NCBI RefSeq assembly: GCF_041146795.1
Contig: NC_135183.1
Coordinates: 9,559,340-9,623,339 of the forward strand
DNA length: 64,000 bases
Origin: Maylandia zebra
Lineage: Eukaryota; Chordata; Actinopteri; Cichliformes; Cichlidae
Reading direction: 5' to 3'
Part shown: positions 11,507 through 23,667 of the stretch, piece by piece
Position numbering within the stretch: the first letter of the stretch is position 1
Layout: every line of letters begins with the position of its first letter
Translations under genes and position numbers: made by a program
Notes under the pieces: generated by a model
What the model was told of the DNA's origin: nothing
The model's database searches: none
Seen by the model: only the letters and a program-made list of their open reading frames with translations

Positions 11507-13168
11507 ATGGAAAGAAAAATTATTTGCTGGATAATACTGCTTGGACATTTTCATGCAGCACAGAGTAAGTAGTTATTACAAGTCATATCTGTATCATTGT
11601 TTGTGGGATAGTAAGAACTAAATTATATTTATTTTAAAGTAAATAAATGTTCCAGGATAACTGCATGCTTTCAGTGCATCCTCAAAAAATAATTAATATT
11701 CTCATAAAAACAAAATGTCAACTGTCCAGACGACTTCCATATTTATTCCATATTTCCACAAATAAGCTCAAACCTGGACTGAATTGTTGTTTAGCTGTTA
11801 GCCATTTCAAAGTACTGAGTAACGACAGGGTAAGTACATGCACTAGAGCTAGAAGAAAGTATCATTCCCAATGCACATTTAGGTTACATGTATAAAATAA
11901 TACAGTACCTTAGTAAATTGGGTCGGAGATGGATGGATCAACAGCTCTAGATTGCATTCTGGATAATACATTTTGGACAATATCCATGGAGACGAAAGGG
12001 AAGTGCAAAGAAAACCAAAAGATTCCATATAAATGAAATGGTAAAAAGACTGATCAGCATTGTTTAATATGACTGGTAGACAATTCTTGTGGCATTTATA
12101 CATTAAAATAAAATAAAGGAAGTAGTTAAAATTATACATGGAGCAAACATATCAAATTATAATATAGAGGGTATTATTAACCCTTTCACGCATAGTGGTC
12201 ACTACCGTGAACAGCTATTCAAAGACTGTTTCCTTGTATTTGTGTTAGTGTTGAATGTATACATGCACATAAACTACTACATTGGACACTCATGTGTCAC
12301 TCTATACCCTGCCACCCACTGGTCTTTCAACGTTATTTTCATTGCAATTATTGTTATTTAACCCTGTCATGGATGAATTATGACAACCTCCAGTAGCGGG
12401 TTGGCAGGGGATTTACTGGCTGGCTGGAGCAGCATCTAATAACCAACTCGCAAAATAAAACAAAATAAAAACAAACCAACAAACACGAAAACACCAGACA
12501 TTATGATACAGACTTATAATTTGCACCGATGTTTTTTCGAAACTCTACAAAGTGAGCGCGAGAGCCCTCGGTGCGCCTGCTTGCTGCTGTGCTGAAGTCA
12601 AAGTAAACTTTATTGTCATCTCCGCTATAAACAGTACAGTATAAAGAGAGACAAGACGACGAGGCTCCAGTTATAACAGTGCGAGTAAATGTCACACAGT
12701 GGAAATCTGTGTTTTTATGTTTTATCAATCTGTGTACTGGTACATAGTGTTGATTTCATTTGCATGATTTGATTGTGATATTTATATTGCATGGTTTTAT
12801 CCTCATATTTATATTATGTATTTTAGTGTTGTTGCACAATATTCTTCTAATCCACTGTGGACTAAGCAGACAATTGTAGGCACCTGTGAGGTGGGGGCGT
12901 TCCCCGAGGTGGCCTATCAGCCGCCAGGCTTACCTGTTAAAGGGGATAGTGAGTGCAGAGACAAAAGAACGACGCACAAAAGGTGAGCAGGAGAAAAAGA
13001 AACGTGTGTAAGCCCACACCTCACAGGTGCCTACAATTGTCTGCTTAGTCCACAGTTGGAGGAACTGCTGCCTGACTGTGGGGTGCAACGAGCCTTCGGT
13101 GATCCAGTCCCAGCGGCATACTATGCATACTCTCTCTCTTCATATGAATTTTGTGTATCGTTGCACCC

Positions 13169-13212
<44 letters not shown>

Positions 13213-14938
13213 GGGTGCAACGATACACAAAATTCACGGTTTGGTTCGGTTCGATACTTTGGTGTCACGGTTCGATATTTTTTCGATACAAAATAAAATG
13301 TTCATGCCTTTTTAATTTGTCATTTATTAAAATTATAAATATATATTTTAGCTCAAAAGTACAGTTTTTAAATTTAACCCTAACCCTTGTGCGTGTTTTT
13401 TATTTTGACAGCGAATGCGCACCTGCGGACCACTTATGTGCACCCCTGGTTATTTAGCTCATCATATCGCAGCCACAGAAATTCTTTTGTCCATGAAACC
13501 ATAAAGCTGCACTTTCTTTTTGCCTTATAGTCTGATTTGTCATAACTTTTCCGTTTTGTGGTAAGCTTTTCTTTGGCTGTCACTTCTTCACCCTGACCTG
13601 TCTTATTTGGCTCAGCAGAACTGAAATATATATCCTGCTGCTTTTACACACGCACTCACATAAGCTCAGCGATTCTCTGCGCGATCAACCTCTCACATGT
13701 TTAAGCTTGCTGCGGGAGATTTCACTTGTCATATTTGCATAGTAAGCTAACGATTAATAAGATGATGTCAGAGGAATTGGTGCACAAATTATCATCACTT
13801 ACCAATCAGTGCTGTCGCTCTCTATACACAGTTCACGCGATTGCAAAGTGAAAGCAAAAAAACAAGTGCAAATTCAAACGCGATTTCTATATGTCACATA
13901 TTGACAGTGGCTCACCGATGCCAATGACATAATTACCCAGCTGCATTTCTGAAAGAATGCAAAAGCATTGACATATATTTTTCCTTCCTACAATAGCCCG
14001 ACGGGCAGGGCAGAGATAGATTTTGGTACCCGACTGGAAAAAATCGCTAGCCCCTGGACGTCGGGCTAGCGATATTGCGAGCCCTGTATCTGATTGAGGA
14101 ATCACTCATCTTTGGAAAAGAGAGTTTATTACAGAGAAATGGCTCTTTCTAAAATAAAAGCTATACTATCCGCTTCTTCTGGGCTATATTCTCAGCAGCA
14201 TATTAAACATATCAGGTCCCCATAAGGAGAATCATGTGCTAACGGCTGTCTAAATGACTCGGGTAAAGTTTGTAGCATGCTTGCTTGTTGTTTTTGTCTT
14301 TGCACTAGGATGATGTCGGCGTAAATGTGCAGTCATATTCGTTGTGTTCTCACTAGTGCTTTCAGGTTCACCTCGTTAAAATGACCTTAACGCCACAACA
14401 CGGCAAATCTCCGTTAACGAGCTACCCCTGATAGCCCCGTGCATGGGGCTAGACGGCCAACACGTTAACGAGCTAACTGCGCTAACACACTAGCTCCCAC
14501 CCATGTAATTGAGCATTGCGTGGCACATCCAACATACTGTTTTACTTTAGTCCATGACGCGCTTACCTTCAGGGTCATACGTCACATGAAAACCAAAATA
14601 ATTCCAAACGCCACATCTGAATGAGGGTGGGGGAGGTTCAATTTGCCATGTTGCAAGGAGAGCTTAACTTCTGTCTCGCTAGCTTGCCCTGCGCTCTTCC
14701 TTCTGACTATGCTGTCTGTGTGGAGCGCTCAGTGGATCTGCGCTCGACAGTGCAGCCTAGGCGGAGTAGTCGAATGCAGATTCACTGAGCGCTCCACACA
14801 GACAGCATCGTCAGAAGGAAAGTTGATAAAATAAATTACAAATGTTGTATTGTTCGATACATATGCGTACCGAACCGAAAGCACTGTATCGAACGGTTCA
14901 ATATCGATACGAATATCGTTGCACCCGTAATATATATG

Positions 14939-14971
<33 letters not shown>

Positions 14972-17900
14972 ATTTATGTTTATCTAGTTAAATTCAGTAT
15001 GGTTCCAACCAAGGTTTTTACAGTAAAATATATTTTATATGTATGTGCAATCCTTAATATACATATATGGAGGTTGTCAGAATTAATGCATGAAAGGGAT
15101 AATTAGTAAAGCGGTTCCATTGCTTTAGTCTACTATAATACGCACAGTACAACATGAAAACTGTAGTGATGAAGTAAAAGTTTGTGTTAGGGCTGGGAAG
15201 TCAAACTAATTTATGGCGCTCTTCAAAACTATTTAAAAAATAAGAATAAACTTTTGCATCAACAGTCATGACGACAGCACAAAGCACAACGCCAGCAACC
15301 ACCACTACAACAGGAGCAACAAACACCACAACGGCACTACCAACAACTGCAAGTGGACATCCGACATCCACAACAACAACACCTCCAACTATGACAACAG
15401 AACTACCAACCACTACAACAGCATCGCCGACCACCACAACAACACCACCAACCACTACAACAGAACCTTCGACGACCACAACCACACCACAAACCACCAC
15501 AACAGCCCCACAAACCACCACAACAGCACCACCAACCACTACATCAGCACCACCAACCACTACAACCAAAGCACCAACTACCACAACAGGACCTATGACC
15601 AGTACAACAACACCACCAACCACTACAACGGCACCTGCGACTACCACAGCGGCACCACAAATAACCATAATAACACCTCTGACAACCACAATGACAACCC
15701 CAACCACTACAACTGTACCTCCAACCACTACAACAGCACCTCTGACCATTACAACAGCACCACAGACAACCACATTCACAACACCAACCACTACAACAAC
15801 AGCTCCAACCGCCACGACACCACCACCAACTACAACAGCACCTCCGACCACCACAACAGCTCCACCAACCACAACAACAGCACCACTGACAACCACACTC
15901 ACAACACCAAACACTACAACAGCAGTTCCGGCCACCACAACAGCACCACCAACAAGCACTACAACAGCACCACCGACCACCACAACCACAGCACAAACTA
16001 CCACAACAGCACCTTTGACCAGCACAACAGCACCAATAACCACTACAACAGCACCTCCGACTACCACAGTGGCACCACAAACCACCACAACAACAACCAC
16101 AACAACTGTACCTCCAACCACTACTACAGTACCTCCAGCCACTACAACAGCACTACCAACCACTACAACAGCACCACCGACAACGACAACAGCTCCACCA
16201 ACCACTGCAACAGCATCTCCAACCACCACAACAGCACCTCCGACCACTACAACAGCACCACCAACAACCACACTCACAACACCAACCACTACAACAGCAC
16301 CTCCAACCACCACAAAAGCACCAACAAGCACTACAACAGCATCACCGACCACGACAACGGCAGAACCAACTACAAACACAGAGCCTCTGACCACAACAAC
16401 AGCACCACCAACCACTACATCAGCACCACCAACCACTACAACCAAAGCACCAACTACCACAACAGGACCTATGACCAGCACAACAACACCACCAACCACT
16501 ACAACGGCACCTGCGACTACCACAGCGGCACCACAAATAACCATAACAGTACCTCTGACAACCACAATGACTACCCCAACCACTACAACTGTACCTCCAA
16601 CCACTACAACAGCACCTCTGACCATTACAACAGCACCACAGACAACCACATTCACAACACCAACCACTACAACAACAGCTCCAACCGCCACGACACCACC
16701 ACCAACTACAACAGCACCTCCGACCACCACAACAGCTCCACCAACCACAACAACAGCACCACTGACAACCACACTCACAACACCAAACACTACAACAGCA
16801 GTTCCGGCCACCACTACAGCACCACCAACAAGCACTACAACAGCACCACCGACCACCACAACCACAGCACAAACTACCACAACAGCACCTTTGACCAGCA
16901 CAACAGCACCAATAACCACTACAACAGCACCTCCGACTACCACAGTGGCACCACAAACCACCACAACAACAACCACAACAACTGTACCTCCAACCACTAC
17001 TACAGTACCTCCAGCCACTACAACAGCACTACCAACCACTACAACAGCACCACCGACAACGACAACAGCTCCACCAACCACTGCAACAGAATCTCCAACC
17101 ACCACAACAGCACCTCCGACCACTACAACAGCACCACCAACAACCACACTCACAACACCAACCACTACAACAGCACCTTTGACCAGCACAAAAGCACCTC
17201 TGACTACCATAGTGGCACCACAAACCACCACAACAACAACCCCAACCACAACAACTGTACCTTCAACCACTACTACAGTACCTCCGGCCACTACAACAGC
17301 ACTACCAACCACTACAACAGCACCACCGACAATGACAATAGCTCCACCAACCACTGCAACAGCATCTCCAACCACTACAACAGCACCTTTGACCACGACA
17401 ACGACATCACTAACCATTACAACAGCACCCCCAATCACCACTACAACAGCACCTCCAGCCACAACAACAACACCAACACCAACAACCATTACAACAACAC
17501 CAACAACCACTACAACATTACCTCCAACAACCACTACAACCACCACTACAACAGCACCTCCAACCACCACTACAACAACACCACCAACAACCACTACCAC
17601 CACCACTACAACAACAACACCAACCACTACAACAACACCAACCACTACAACATTACCAACCACCACTATAACAACACCACCAACTACTACAACAACACCA
17701 ACCACCGCTACAACAACACCACCAACCACTAGAACACCACCAACCACTACAACAGCACCTTCGACAACAACACCAACAACACTAACATCTACAACAGCAC
17801 CTCCAGCCACAACACCACCACCAACCACCACAACAACACCAACAACAACTACAACAACACCTTCAACCACCACTACAACAACACCACCAACCACTAGAAC

Positions 17901-20900
17901 ACCACCAACCACTACAACAGCACCTTCGACAACAACACCGACAACACTAACATCTACAACAGCACCTCCAGCCACAACACCACCACCAACCACTACAACA
18001 ACACCAACCACAGTTACAACAACACCAACAACAACTACAACAACACCTTCAACCACCACAACAACCACCACTACAACAACACTAACCACCACTACAACAA
18101 CACCTACCCTTACAACATTACCAACTACCGTTACAACAACACCAACAACCACTACAACAGCAACTCCAACCACCACTACAACACCACCACCAAGCACTAC
18201 AACAACACCACCAACCGCTACACCACCACCGACCACTACAACAGAACTTCCAACCATGACAATGACAACACCACCCACTGCAACAGCACCTTTGATGACA
18301 ACACAAACCACTACCATAACACCTCTGACCACTACAACAGCACCCCCAGCCACATCAACACCCCCAACCACTACAACATTACCAACCACCACTATAACAA
18401 CACCAACAACCAATAGAACAGCACCTCCAGCCACAACAACACCACCAACCACTACAACAACACCAACCACCATTACAACAACCAAGACAACAGCTCCACC
18501 AACCGCTACAACAACACCACCAACTACTACAAAATTACCAACCACCACTATAACAACACCACCAACCACAACAACAGCACCTCCAACCACCATTACAAGA
18601 ACACCACCAACCACTACAACACCACCAACAACCACTACAACAGCACGTCCAACCACCACTACAACACAACCACCAACCGCTACAACAACACCAACAACCA
18701 CTACAACAGCACCTCCAACCACCACTACAACAACACCCCCAACCACAACACCTGTACCACCAACCACTACAACAGCTCCTTCGACCACAACAACAACAAC
18801 ACAAACCATTATAACAGTACCTCCAACCACAACAAAACCACCAACCACTACAACACCACCACCAACCACCACTATAACAACACCACCAACCACTACAACA
18901 CCACCACCAACCACTACAACAACACCAACCACCATTACAACAACTCCAACAACCACTACGACAACATCACCAACCACTACACCAGCACCTCCAACCACCA
19001 CTATAACAACACCACCAACCATTACGACAACACCACCAACCACTACAACAGCACCTCCGACCCCGACAACAACAACACCAACAACTACAACAGCACGTCC
19101 AACCACCACTACAACAACACCACCAACCAATAGAACACCACCACCAACCACCACTATAACACCACCACCAACCGCTACAACAGCACCTCCGACCACGACA
19201 ACAACACCAACCACTACAACAACACCAACCACCAATACAACAACTCCAACAACCGCTACAACAGCACCTCCGACCACGACAACAACAACACCAACCACTA
19301 CAACAGCACCTCCAACCACCGCTACAACAACACCACCAAGCACTACAACAGCACCATCAACCATTACAACAGCGAAAGGTGAGTCTAATTTCTTGGAAAA
19401 ATATATAGCATATGATAATACACTGAGACTTAAACAGATACCATATGGCTGAATAGATCCTAATGTGTGTTAACACCATGCTTGTTAAATAAATGTCTAA
19501 CATACCACACAGAGTGAATGGGTTAAATGCAGAGAGGAATTTCCCCACGGGGATCAATAAAGTATACATTATTATCATTATTAGAATTTCGATCCATAAT
19601 CAAAGGAGCTTGCAAAGAAAAGCATCTGGACTTCTTTAAGTTACTTGAAGACGTTTCACCTCTTATCCTAGAAGCTTCTTCAGTTCTAAGGTCAAATGGT
19701 GGAGAGTCCCAGATATAAACCTAGTGGGAGTATCCCCCCACAGAGGGACAAAAGGACCCCCTGATGATCCTCTAATCGCCTGAGCCAAGGTGTGAAACTG
19801 GGTGTGGGTCCCAATCAGCCAGAGTTTCGGGTGAGTTCATTGTGAAACCTGGCCCCACCTTATCATGCGAATTCCTGAGATCAGATGGCCCAGGATGTGA
19901 GTGGGCGTTCAGGCGTCTGGGAAGGGAACTCAAAACTGGATTATAGATGGCAGAGAGTTGGTGTCGTAAACCACCGCCTCTGTTCAAAGATGGTCGCTCA
20001 CAGCGGACATAGATGGCTTCTTTCACTCCTCTTTCAAACCATCTGTCCTCTCTGTCCAAAATGTGAACATTGGCATCCTCGAAAGAGTGTCCTTTATCCT
20101 TAAGATGCAGATGGACAGCTGAGTCTTGTCCTGTGGAGGTGGCTCTTCTTCTATGTTGTGCCATGCGCTTGTGAAGTGCCTGTTTGGTCTCTCCAATGTA
20201 GAGGTCTGGGCATTCCTCGCTGCACTGTACAGCATACACCACATTGTTAAGTCTGTGTTTTGGCGTTTTGTCTTTTGGGTGAACCAGTTTTTGTCTGAGC
20301 GTGTTGCTGGGTCTGAAATGCACAGGGATGTCATGCTTGGAGAAAACCCTCCTGAGTTTTTCTGATACACCGGCTACATAGGGGATGACAATGTTGTTGC
20401 GTCTGTCCTTCTTATCCTCCCTCGCTGGTGTCTGATCTTCTTTTCTGTGCCTCTTTGCTGACTTTAAGAACGCCCATTTAGGATAGCCGCAAGTTTTGAG
20501 TGCTTCCTTTACATGTGTGTGTTCCTTCTTTTTTTCCTTCAGGCTTAGAGGGAACATGTTCTGCCCGGTGGTGTAGGGTCCTAATTACTCCAAGTTTGTG
20601 TTCCAGAGGGTGATGGGAGTCAAACAGGAGGTACTGGTCCGTGTGTGTGGGCTTCCGGTAAACTTCGATGTTGAGGTTGCCATTCTCTTCAATGTGCACG
20701 GCGCAGTCCAGGAAAGGCAAACAGTTGTCCTTTGTGTCTTCCCTGGTGAACTTGATGTTTTTATCCACAGCGTTAATGTGCGCAATGAAGGATTCCACTT
20801 CTTGCGTCTTGATTTTGACCCAGGTGTCGTCTACATATCTGTACCAGTGGCTGGGTACTCTTCCTTTGAAAGAGCCAAGAGCCTTCCTGTCCACCACCTC

Positions 20901-22986
20901 CATGTAAAGGTTGGCTACAATAGGTGACACGGGGGAGTCCATGGCACAGCCATGTTTTTGTCTGTAAAAGCCTTCATTGTCTCCCTGGATTTTGAGGGGG
21001 ACTGAGAAACATGGAGAAGCACTGCTTACTTCACATGTCCAAAGAAAGCTGTTAGTTGCAGCCTACCTCAATCTATAGCTACCACACTCGTGTCAGAGGC
21101 AGACCACTTTCAGACTGCCGTAACTGAAAGTCACTATGAAGTGGCAGCTGTAGTGGTAAGGGCATTAATGTGTTTACTTCATGTTCGCTGCTATAAAGTA
21201 ATCAGTAACTAATTACTGATTACTTATTTTCAAAAGTAATTAATTACTTAGTTAGTTACTTTTTAAAAACACGATTTACAACCTGAAGAGGTGATAAAGT
21301 GGTAGATCTTTCAGCCCAATTCTACTTTTTCTGCATAATCCATTATACAAAATGTAACCAAATGGAAAAGCATCTTTTTTTAACTTGTTTTATCAGTTTT
21401 AATCTTTTAACTTTATGCATCAAGCAAAAATTAAATTATATGCACCATTCTTTGACTTGAATAAATTAGTTTAACATTTAAACCTATTTTCTGCACATTC
21501 CAGCCCATAAAATAAAATATTTTTTGTGTTTTCACTCAGTCTTTCAAATAGATGCAAGTATAACACAGCAGAAAATAAATAAAGTCAAAGACTAACGGTC
21601 CTTTTGCTCTATTTTCACTTGTAAAGCAGGAGTGGGGTAGGCGGAGGTTTACCCTGGTGCAGGTGTGCTGCAGCGGTCAGTGGAAGAATCCGCGAGTTTC
21701 TCTGTGAATTTCCCATTACGGCGTAGCGCACGCGGTGCTTGTTTAGGGGGTTTTTTTTCGCTGTAAAAATAAGTTTTCTTCCCACGCACAACGAACATTA
21801 ATGTTTTTGTCACTTTTTATGGAATCAAACTCAAAGTAAGGTCAGTACTTCCACACTTTAAACGCTGCACGCTTATACTCTCTCCCGCACTGATATATTA
21901 TCCATTGTTGATCTGCACACAGCTGATCAACAATGGATCACGAACGTTGCACTCGCTTACGTCACTGTCATGAGACATTCTCGCAAAAAAGTCACGGTTT
22001 TAGTAACGCAGTAACGCAGCGTTCCTATGGGAAAGTAACAGTAATCTAATTACCGTTGTTGCAATAGTAATCCCTTACTTTACTCGTTACTTGAAAAAAG
22101 TAATCAGATTACAGTAACAAGTAACGCATTACTGCCCATCTCTGGTGACTATAATGCAGCTGCTGGTCTATTTTTCTGTTGTATTACTGTTATATTGGTA
22201 ACCAGGCTTACAGTACACAAGCTACTTAAGGTGTGTTGTTCTGCTAAGGTCGTTCCACTCACCAGCTAGTTAGAATTGGTGGAATGAGACAAATGTTTGT
22301 GAGGAAAACACAGGGAGGTGCATCCCATAGTGAGACGTCTCACTTATGCTACTCTGAGAACTGAGGTTATGCAAGTAACATAAAGTTTTTACCGGTTTCA
22401 GCAACAGATTGAATGAGATTTTTAAAATGAAATTGTTACAAAAAAATACTTTATCTTTACATTGTCCTTTTGCCAATGGCAACACATTTGTTTCTTAAAA
22501 TACAAAAATATATATGGGTTTCAGCTGTAAATTAAATCAGTACTTTCAGGTTATTAATTAATCATATTGTCCTAAAAGAACCAGAAGTGTGTCACAAAGT
22601 GAGACTGAATTGCATTTTAAAAATGTATATTCTTTATATTATTTTATTATTGACTTCTAAATGCAATGTTTTCAAACTCTAAAGCCCTGCAAGCACTGGC
22701 ACATATGAAGATGAGGATAACTACCTACGGAGAGGTCAGCAATGCAACCATCATTAAACTTATTGAAGAGGTATGCCTATAAAATTATATTATTATATTC
22801 ATATAATATATTTAAAATTTGTTTTCTTTGTGGATTATTTAAACTTGCTTTTGAAACTGAAGTAAATATTTAGATGTTTAGTCTTTGTGTTTTCTCTCTT
22901 TTTAGTTTTTTAGCAACCAGATCCTGAATGGAACAGCCCACAGTCTCTCTGTGACAAATATTCAACAAGTGAGAGTTGGCCCATAA
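11507..22986 (+). CDS. Secreted mucin-like protein 1 (four exons, about 1445 aa)
   Basis: Exons: 11507-11564, 15266-19378, 22685-22770 and 22906-22986, all with GT-AG borders and matching phases (1, 1, 0). The first encodes a signal peptide, MERKIICWIILLGHFHAAQ. The second is a 1371-residue Thr/Pro/Ala domain, almost entirely TTAPPTT-like, expected to be densely O-glycosylated. The last two encode a conserved module starting ALQALAHMKMRITTYGEV and ending VTNIQQVRVGP, with N-glycosylation sites NAT and NGT. There is no transmembrane segment, von Willebrand or cysteine-knot domain, so it is probably a secreted monomeric mucin of mucus or egg/skin surfaces (inferred). A polyadenylation signal lies at 23020-23025. 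Intron 1 is swollen by transposons and intron 2 by a Penelope element. The family is not recognised by name. Confidence 0.8.
12855..13055. repeat. 39-bp perfect inverted repeat
   Basis: Arms at 12855-12893 (CTGTGGACTAAGCAGACAAT...) and 13017-13055 are exact reverse complements over 39 bases, separated by 123 bases. The RNA or single strand would form a strong hairpin. There are no coding signs. It may be the terminal or subterminal structure of a small DNA element. Confidence 0.9.
13146..13235. repeat. 90-bp perfect palindrome around (TA)18
   Basis: GAATTTTGTGTATCGTTGCA plus CCCCTAA is followed by 36 bases of TA repeat and then the exact reverse complement, giving a 90-bp perfect palindrome. 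The right arm is also the left terminal repeat of the element at 13211-14930. The palindrome therefore looks like two transposon ends abutting head to head through the TA microsatellite. Confidence 0.9.
13211..14930. mobile_element. DNA transposon with GGGTGCAACGATA ends
   Basis: The left end reads AGGGGTGCAACGATACAC followed by GGTTCGGTTCGATA. The right end is the near complement (CGAATATCGTTGCACCCGTAA at about 14912-14932, preceded by CCGAACCGAAAGC). The interior is 1.7 kb with no long transposase reading frame, so it is a non-autonomous copy. It contains a second hairpin (14699-14818). TA-rich flanks at both ends suggest insertion into TA repeats. Superfamily not determined. Confidence 0.6.
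14699..14818. repeat. 43-bp imperfect inverted repeat
   Basis: Arms 14699-14741 and 14776-14818 are reverse complements with two mismatches. The 34-base loop includes GCCTAGGCGGAGTAGTCG. It lies near the right end of the 13211-14930 element and would extrude as a long hairpin. Confidence 0.85.
15266..19378 (+). repeat. Mucin repeat exon of gene 1 with 876-bp higher-order repeat
   Basis: The 4.1-kb exon consists of degenerate ACN/CCN/GCN codons. Two large units align at an offset of 876 bases (292 residues): 15535-16410 and 16411 to about 17165. Both contain the marker phrases KAPTTTTGPMTS and TTAVPATTTAPPTSTTTAPP. A partial third unit follows at 17170-17455. From about 17460 the composition shifts to TTTPTTTT with few alanines. 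Small differences between the two units (for example IITP versus ITVP) show they are separate copies rather than an assembly echo. Confidence 0.9.
19509..19582 (+). mobile_element. SINE 3' tail fragment
   Basis: GTGAATGGGTTAAATGCAGAG followed by CGGGGATCAATAAAG repeats the tail of the SINE at 6714-6915. Only the 3' part is present, next to a Penelope-like element in intron 2 of mucin gene 1. Confidence 0.6.
19590..21000 (-). mobile_element. Penelope-like retroelement, 5'-truncated
   Basis: On the minus strand the first part (20990-20478) encodes the end of a reverse transcriptase: MDSPVSPIVANLYMEVVDRK, the catalytic YVDDTW, and a thumb-like segment to about residue 154. A second frame (20557-19772) carries a basic linker and a GIY-YIG endonuclease: VVYAVQCSEECPDLYIGET and KRMAQHRR. 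The two frames overlap at 20478-20557, indicating a frameshift. Order RT then GIY-YIG defines canonical Penelope elements (Neptune/Poseidon type in fish). The untranslated end at 19590-19760 (GACGTTTCACCTCTTATCC and GAAGCTTCTTCAGTTC) is typical of the family. It lies antisense in intron 2 of mucin gene 1. Inactive. Confidence 0.85.
21190..22146. mobile_element. hAT-like MITE with AGTAAC/GTTACT-rich ends
   Basis: Both ends are dense in alternating GTAAC and GTTAC motifs, and the right end is ATTACTGCCCATCTCTG. About 270 bases of the right part (21880-22146) recur at 49113-49385, including CTCTCCCGCACT, GATCCATTGTTGATCTGC and TCGCAAAAAA. No transposase is visible. It lies in intron 2 of mucin gene 1. 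Confidence 0.6.
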
Positions 22987-23667
22987 AAGCTTTGCATGGA
23001 CAGAAGTCAAAAGTGACTGAATAAAGACAACAATTCAAGGATGTATTTGGTTTAACATAATGTGAAGCAGCAGTATGACTGAACTGTCATACTGCCTCTT
23101 CACATGTCTTGAAATAAAGCAAGCCATCAATTTACAATTCAAGAAAAGAATTTCTGAGTAAAAAAGAAGATTAAATTACAACCAGCTTTGTAATTCCACA
23201 CCTTTGCCTGTATTTTACATAAATATGAGAATTGGAAATGTGCTCTTGGTGTGAGTGTCAACTTGAAAAGTATAATAGAAATCTCAAACCAGGAAATTTG
23301 ATCTGTCACAGATTTGTAAGAGGCGTTATCAGTTCTTCAGCTCGAGAAGCAGAGGTCACTCTGACAAGCCTGGTAACCAAAAACTGTAAAGCTGGCTTCT
23401 TGCTTATATAGACAAAGAAAAGTGAGTGAAGCATACCAAGTGCATGAATACTGTCCCTCAAATCGGGAAAATCAATTGTCTGTCAGATATTACTGGCAGA
23501 ACTTGTTATTATGAGTGATTCTGTTGTACTCAAGGTCACCTTTCCAGTTCATTGGCAAGACAGAATTTGAAAGCATTCCTTTGTATTTTACTTTAAAGAA
23601 TAACTAAAATTTGGAGGATGTACAACATACTGTGTGTTCAGAGAAACTCTGAGAAAGTTTCTGTCAC
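22987..23667 (+). repeat. 3' flank unit shared downstream of every mucin copy
   Basis: Sequence after the stop codon of gene 1 (AATAAA at 23020 and 23113; then a CAGATTTGTAAGAGGCG...CTTCAGCTCGAGAAGC...GTGAGTGAAGC block) recurs after gene 2 (33670-34010, displaced by a LINE), gene 3 (44738-45430) and gene 4 (more diverged, to about 57380), and as a relic at 47064-47830. It marks the extent of the ancestral duplicated unit. No coding capacity. Confidence 0.8.

Larger units (their letters stand above)
1276..11564 (+). repeat. Segmental duplication, copy A (upstream of mucin gene 1)
   Basis: Blocks nearly identical to copy B run in the same order and orientation: 1276-1440 with 23670-23855; 4530-5390 with 23856-24720; 5390-5783 with 26484-26870; 6928-7330 with 26869-27265; 8743-9060 with 27271-27588; and 9986-11564 with 27590-29010. 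Copy A carries extra material between blocks: 1441-4529, 5784-6927, 7331-8742, 9061-9985 and a LINE tail at about 10010-10145. The last block ends in the signal-peptide exon, so the duplication copied the gene with at least 10 kb of upstream DNA. Confidence 0.9.
12177..15103. mobile_element. Possible piggyBac-like element hosting a nested transposon
   Basis: TTAACCCTTTCACGCATA at 12177 and the near complement TAATGCATGAAAGGGATAA at about 15085-15103 look like diverged inverted ends with TTAA-type flanks; the right TTAA has decayed. The second element described at 13211-14930 would be nested in it. No transposase is seen. The whole assembly sits in intron 1 of mucin gene 1. Boundaries are tentative. 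Confidence 0.4.

Noticed and set aside
13027-13230. Frames ending in long Tyr-Ile runs
   Set aside because: They are translations of the TA microsatellite inside the palindrome.
15201-19364. A 1387-codon open frame on the minus strand opposite the gene 1 mucin exon, made of Val and Gly
   Set aside because: ACN and CCN codons read in reverse give NGT and NGG, which cannot form stops. It is a compositional shadow without splice or start support. The Cys-rich frames there, and the minus frames at 42734 and 54744, have the same cause.
19760-19815. Hammerhead ribozyme in the Penelope end (CTGATGA ... GAAAC)
   Set aside because: Both core motifs occur at plausible spacing, but I could not pair stems II and III convincingly. 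A covariance search would decide.
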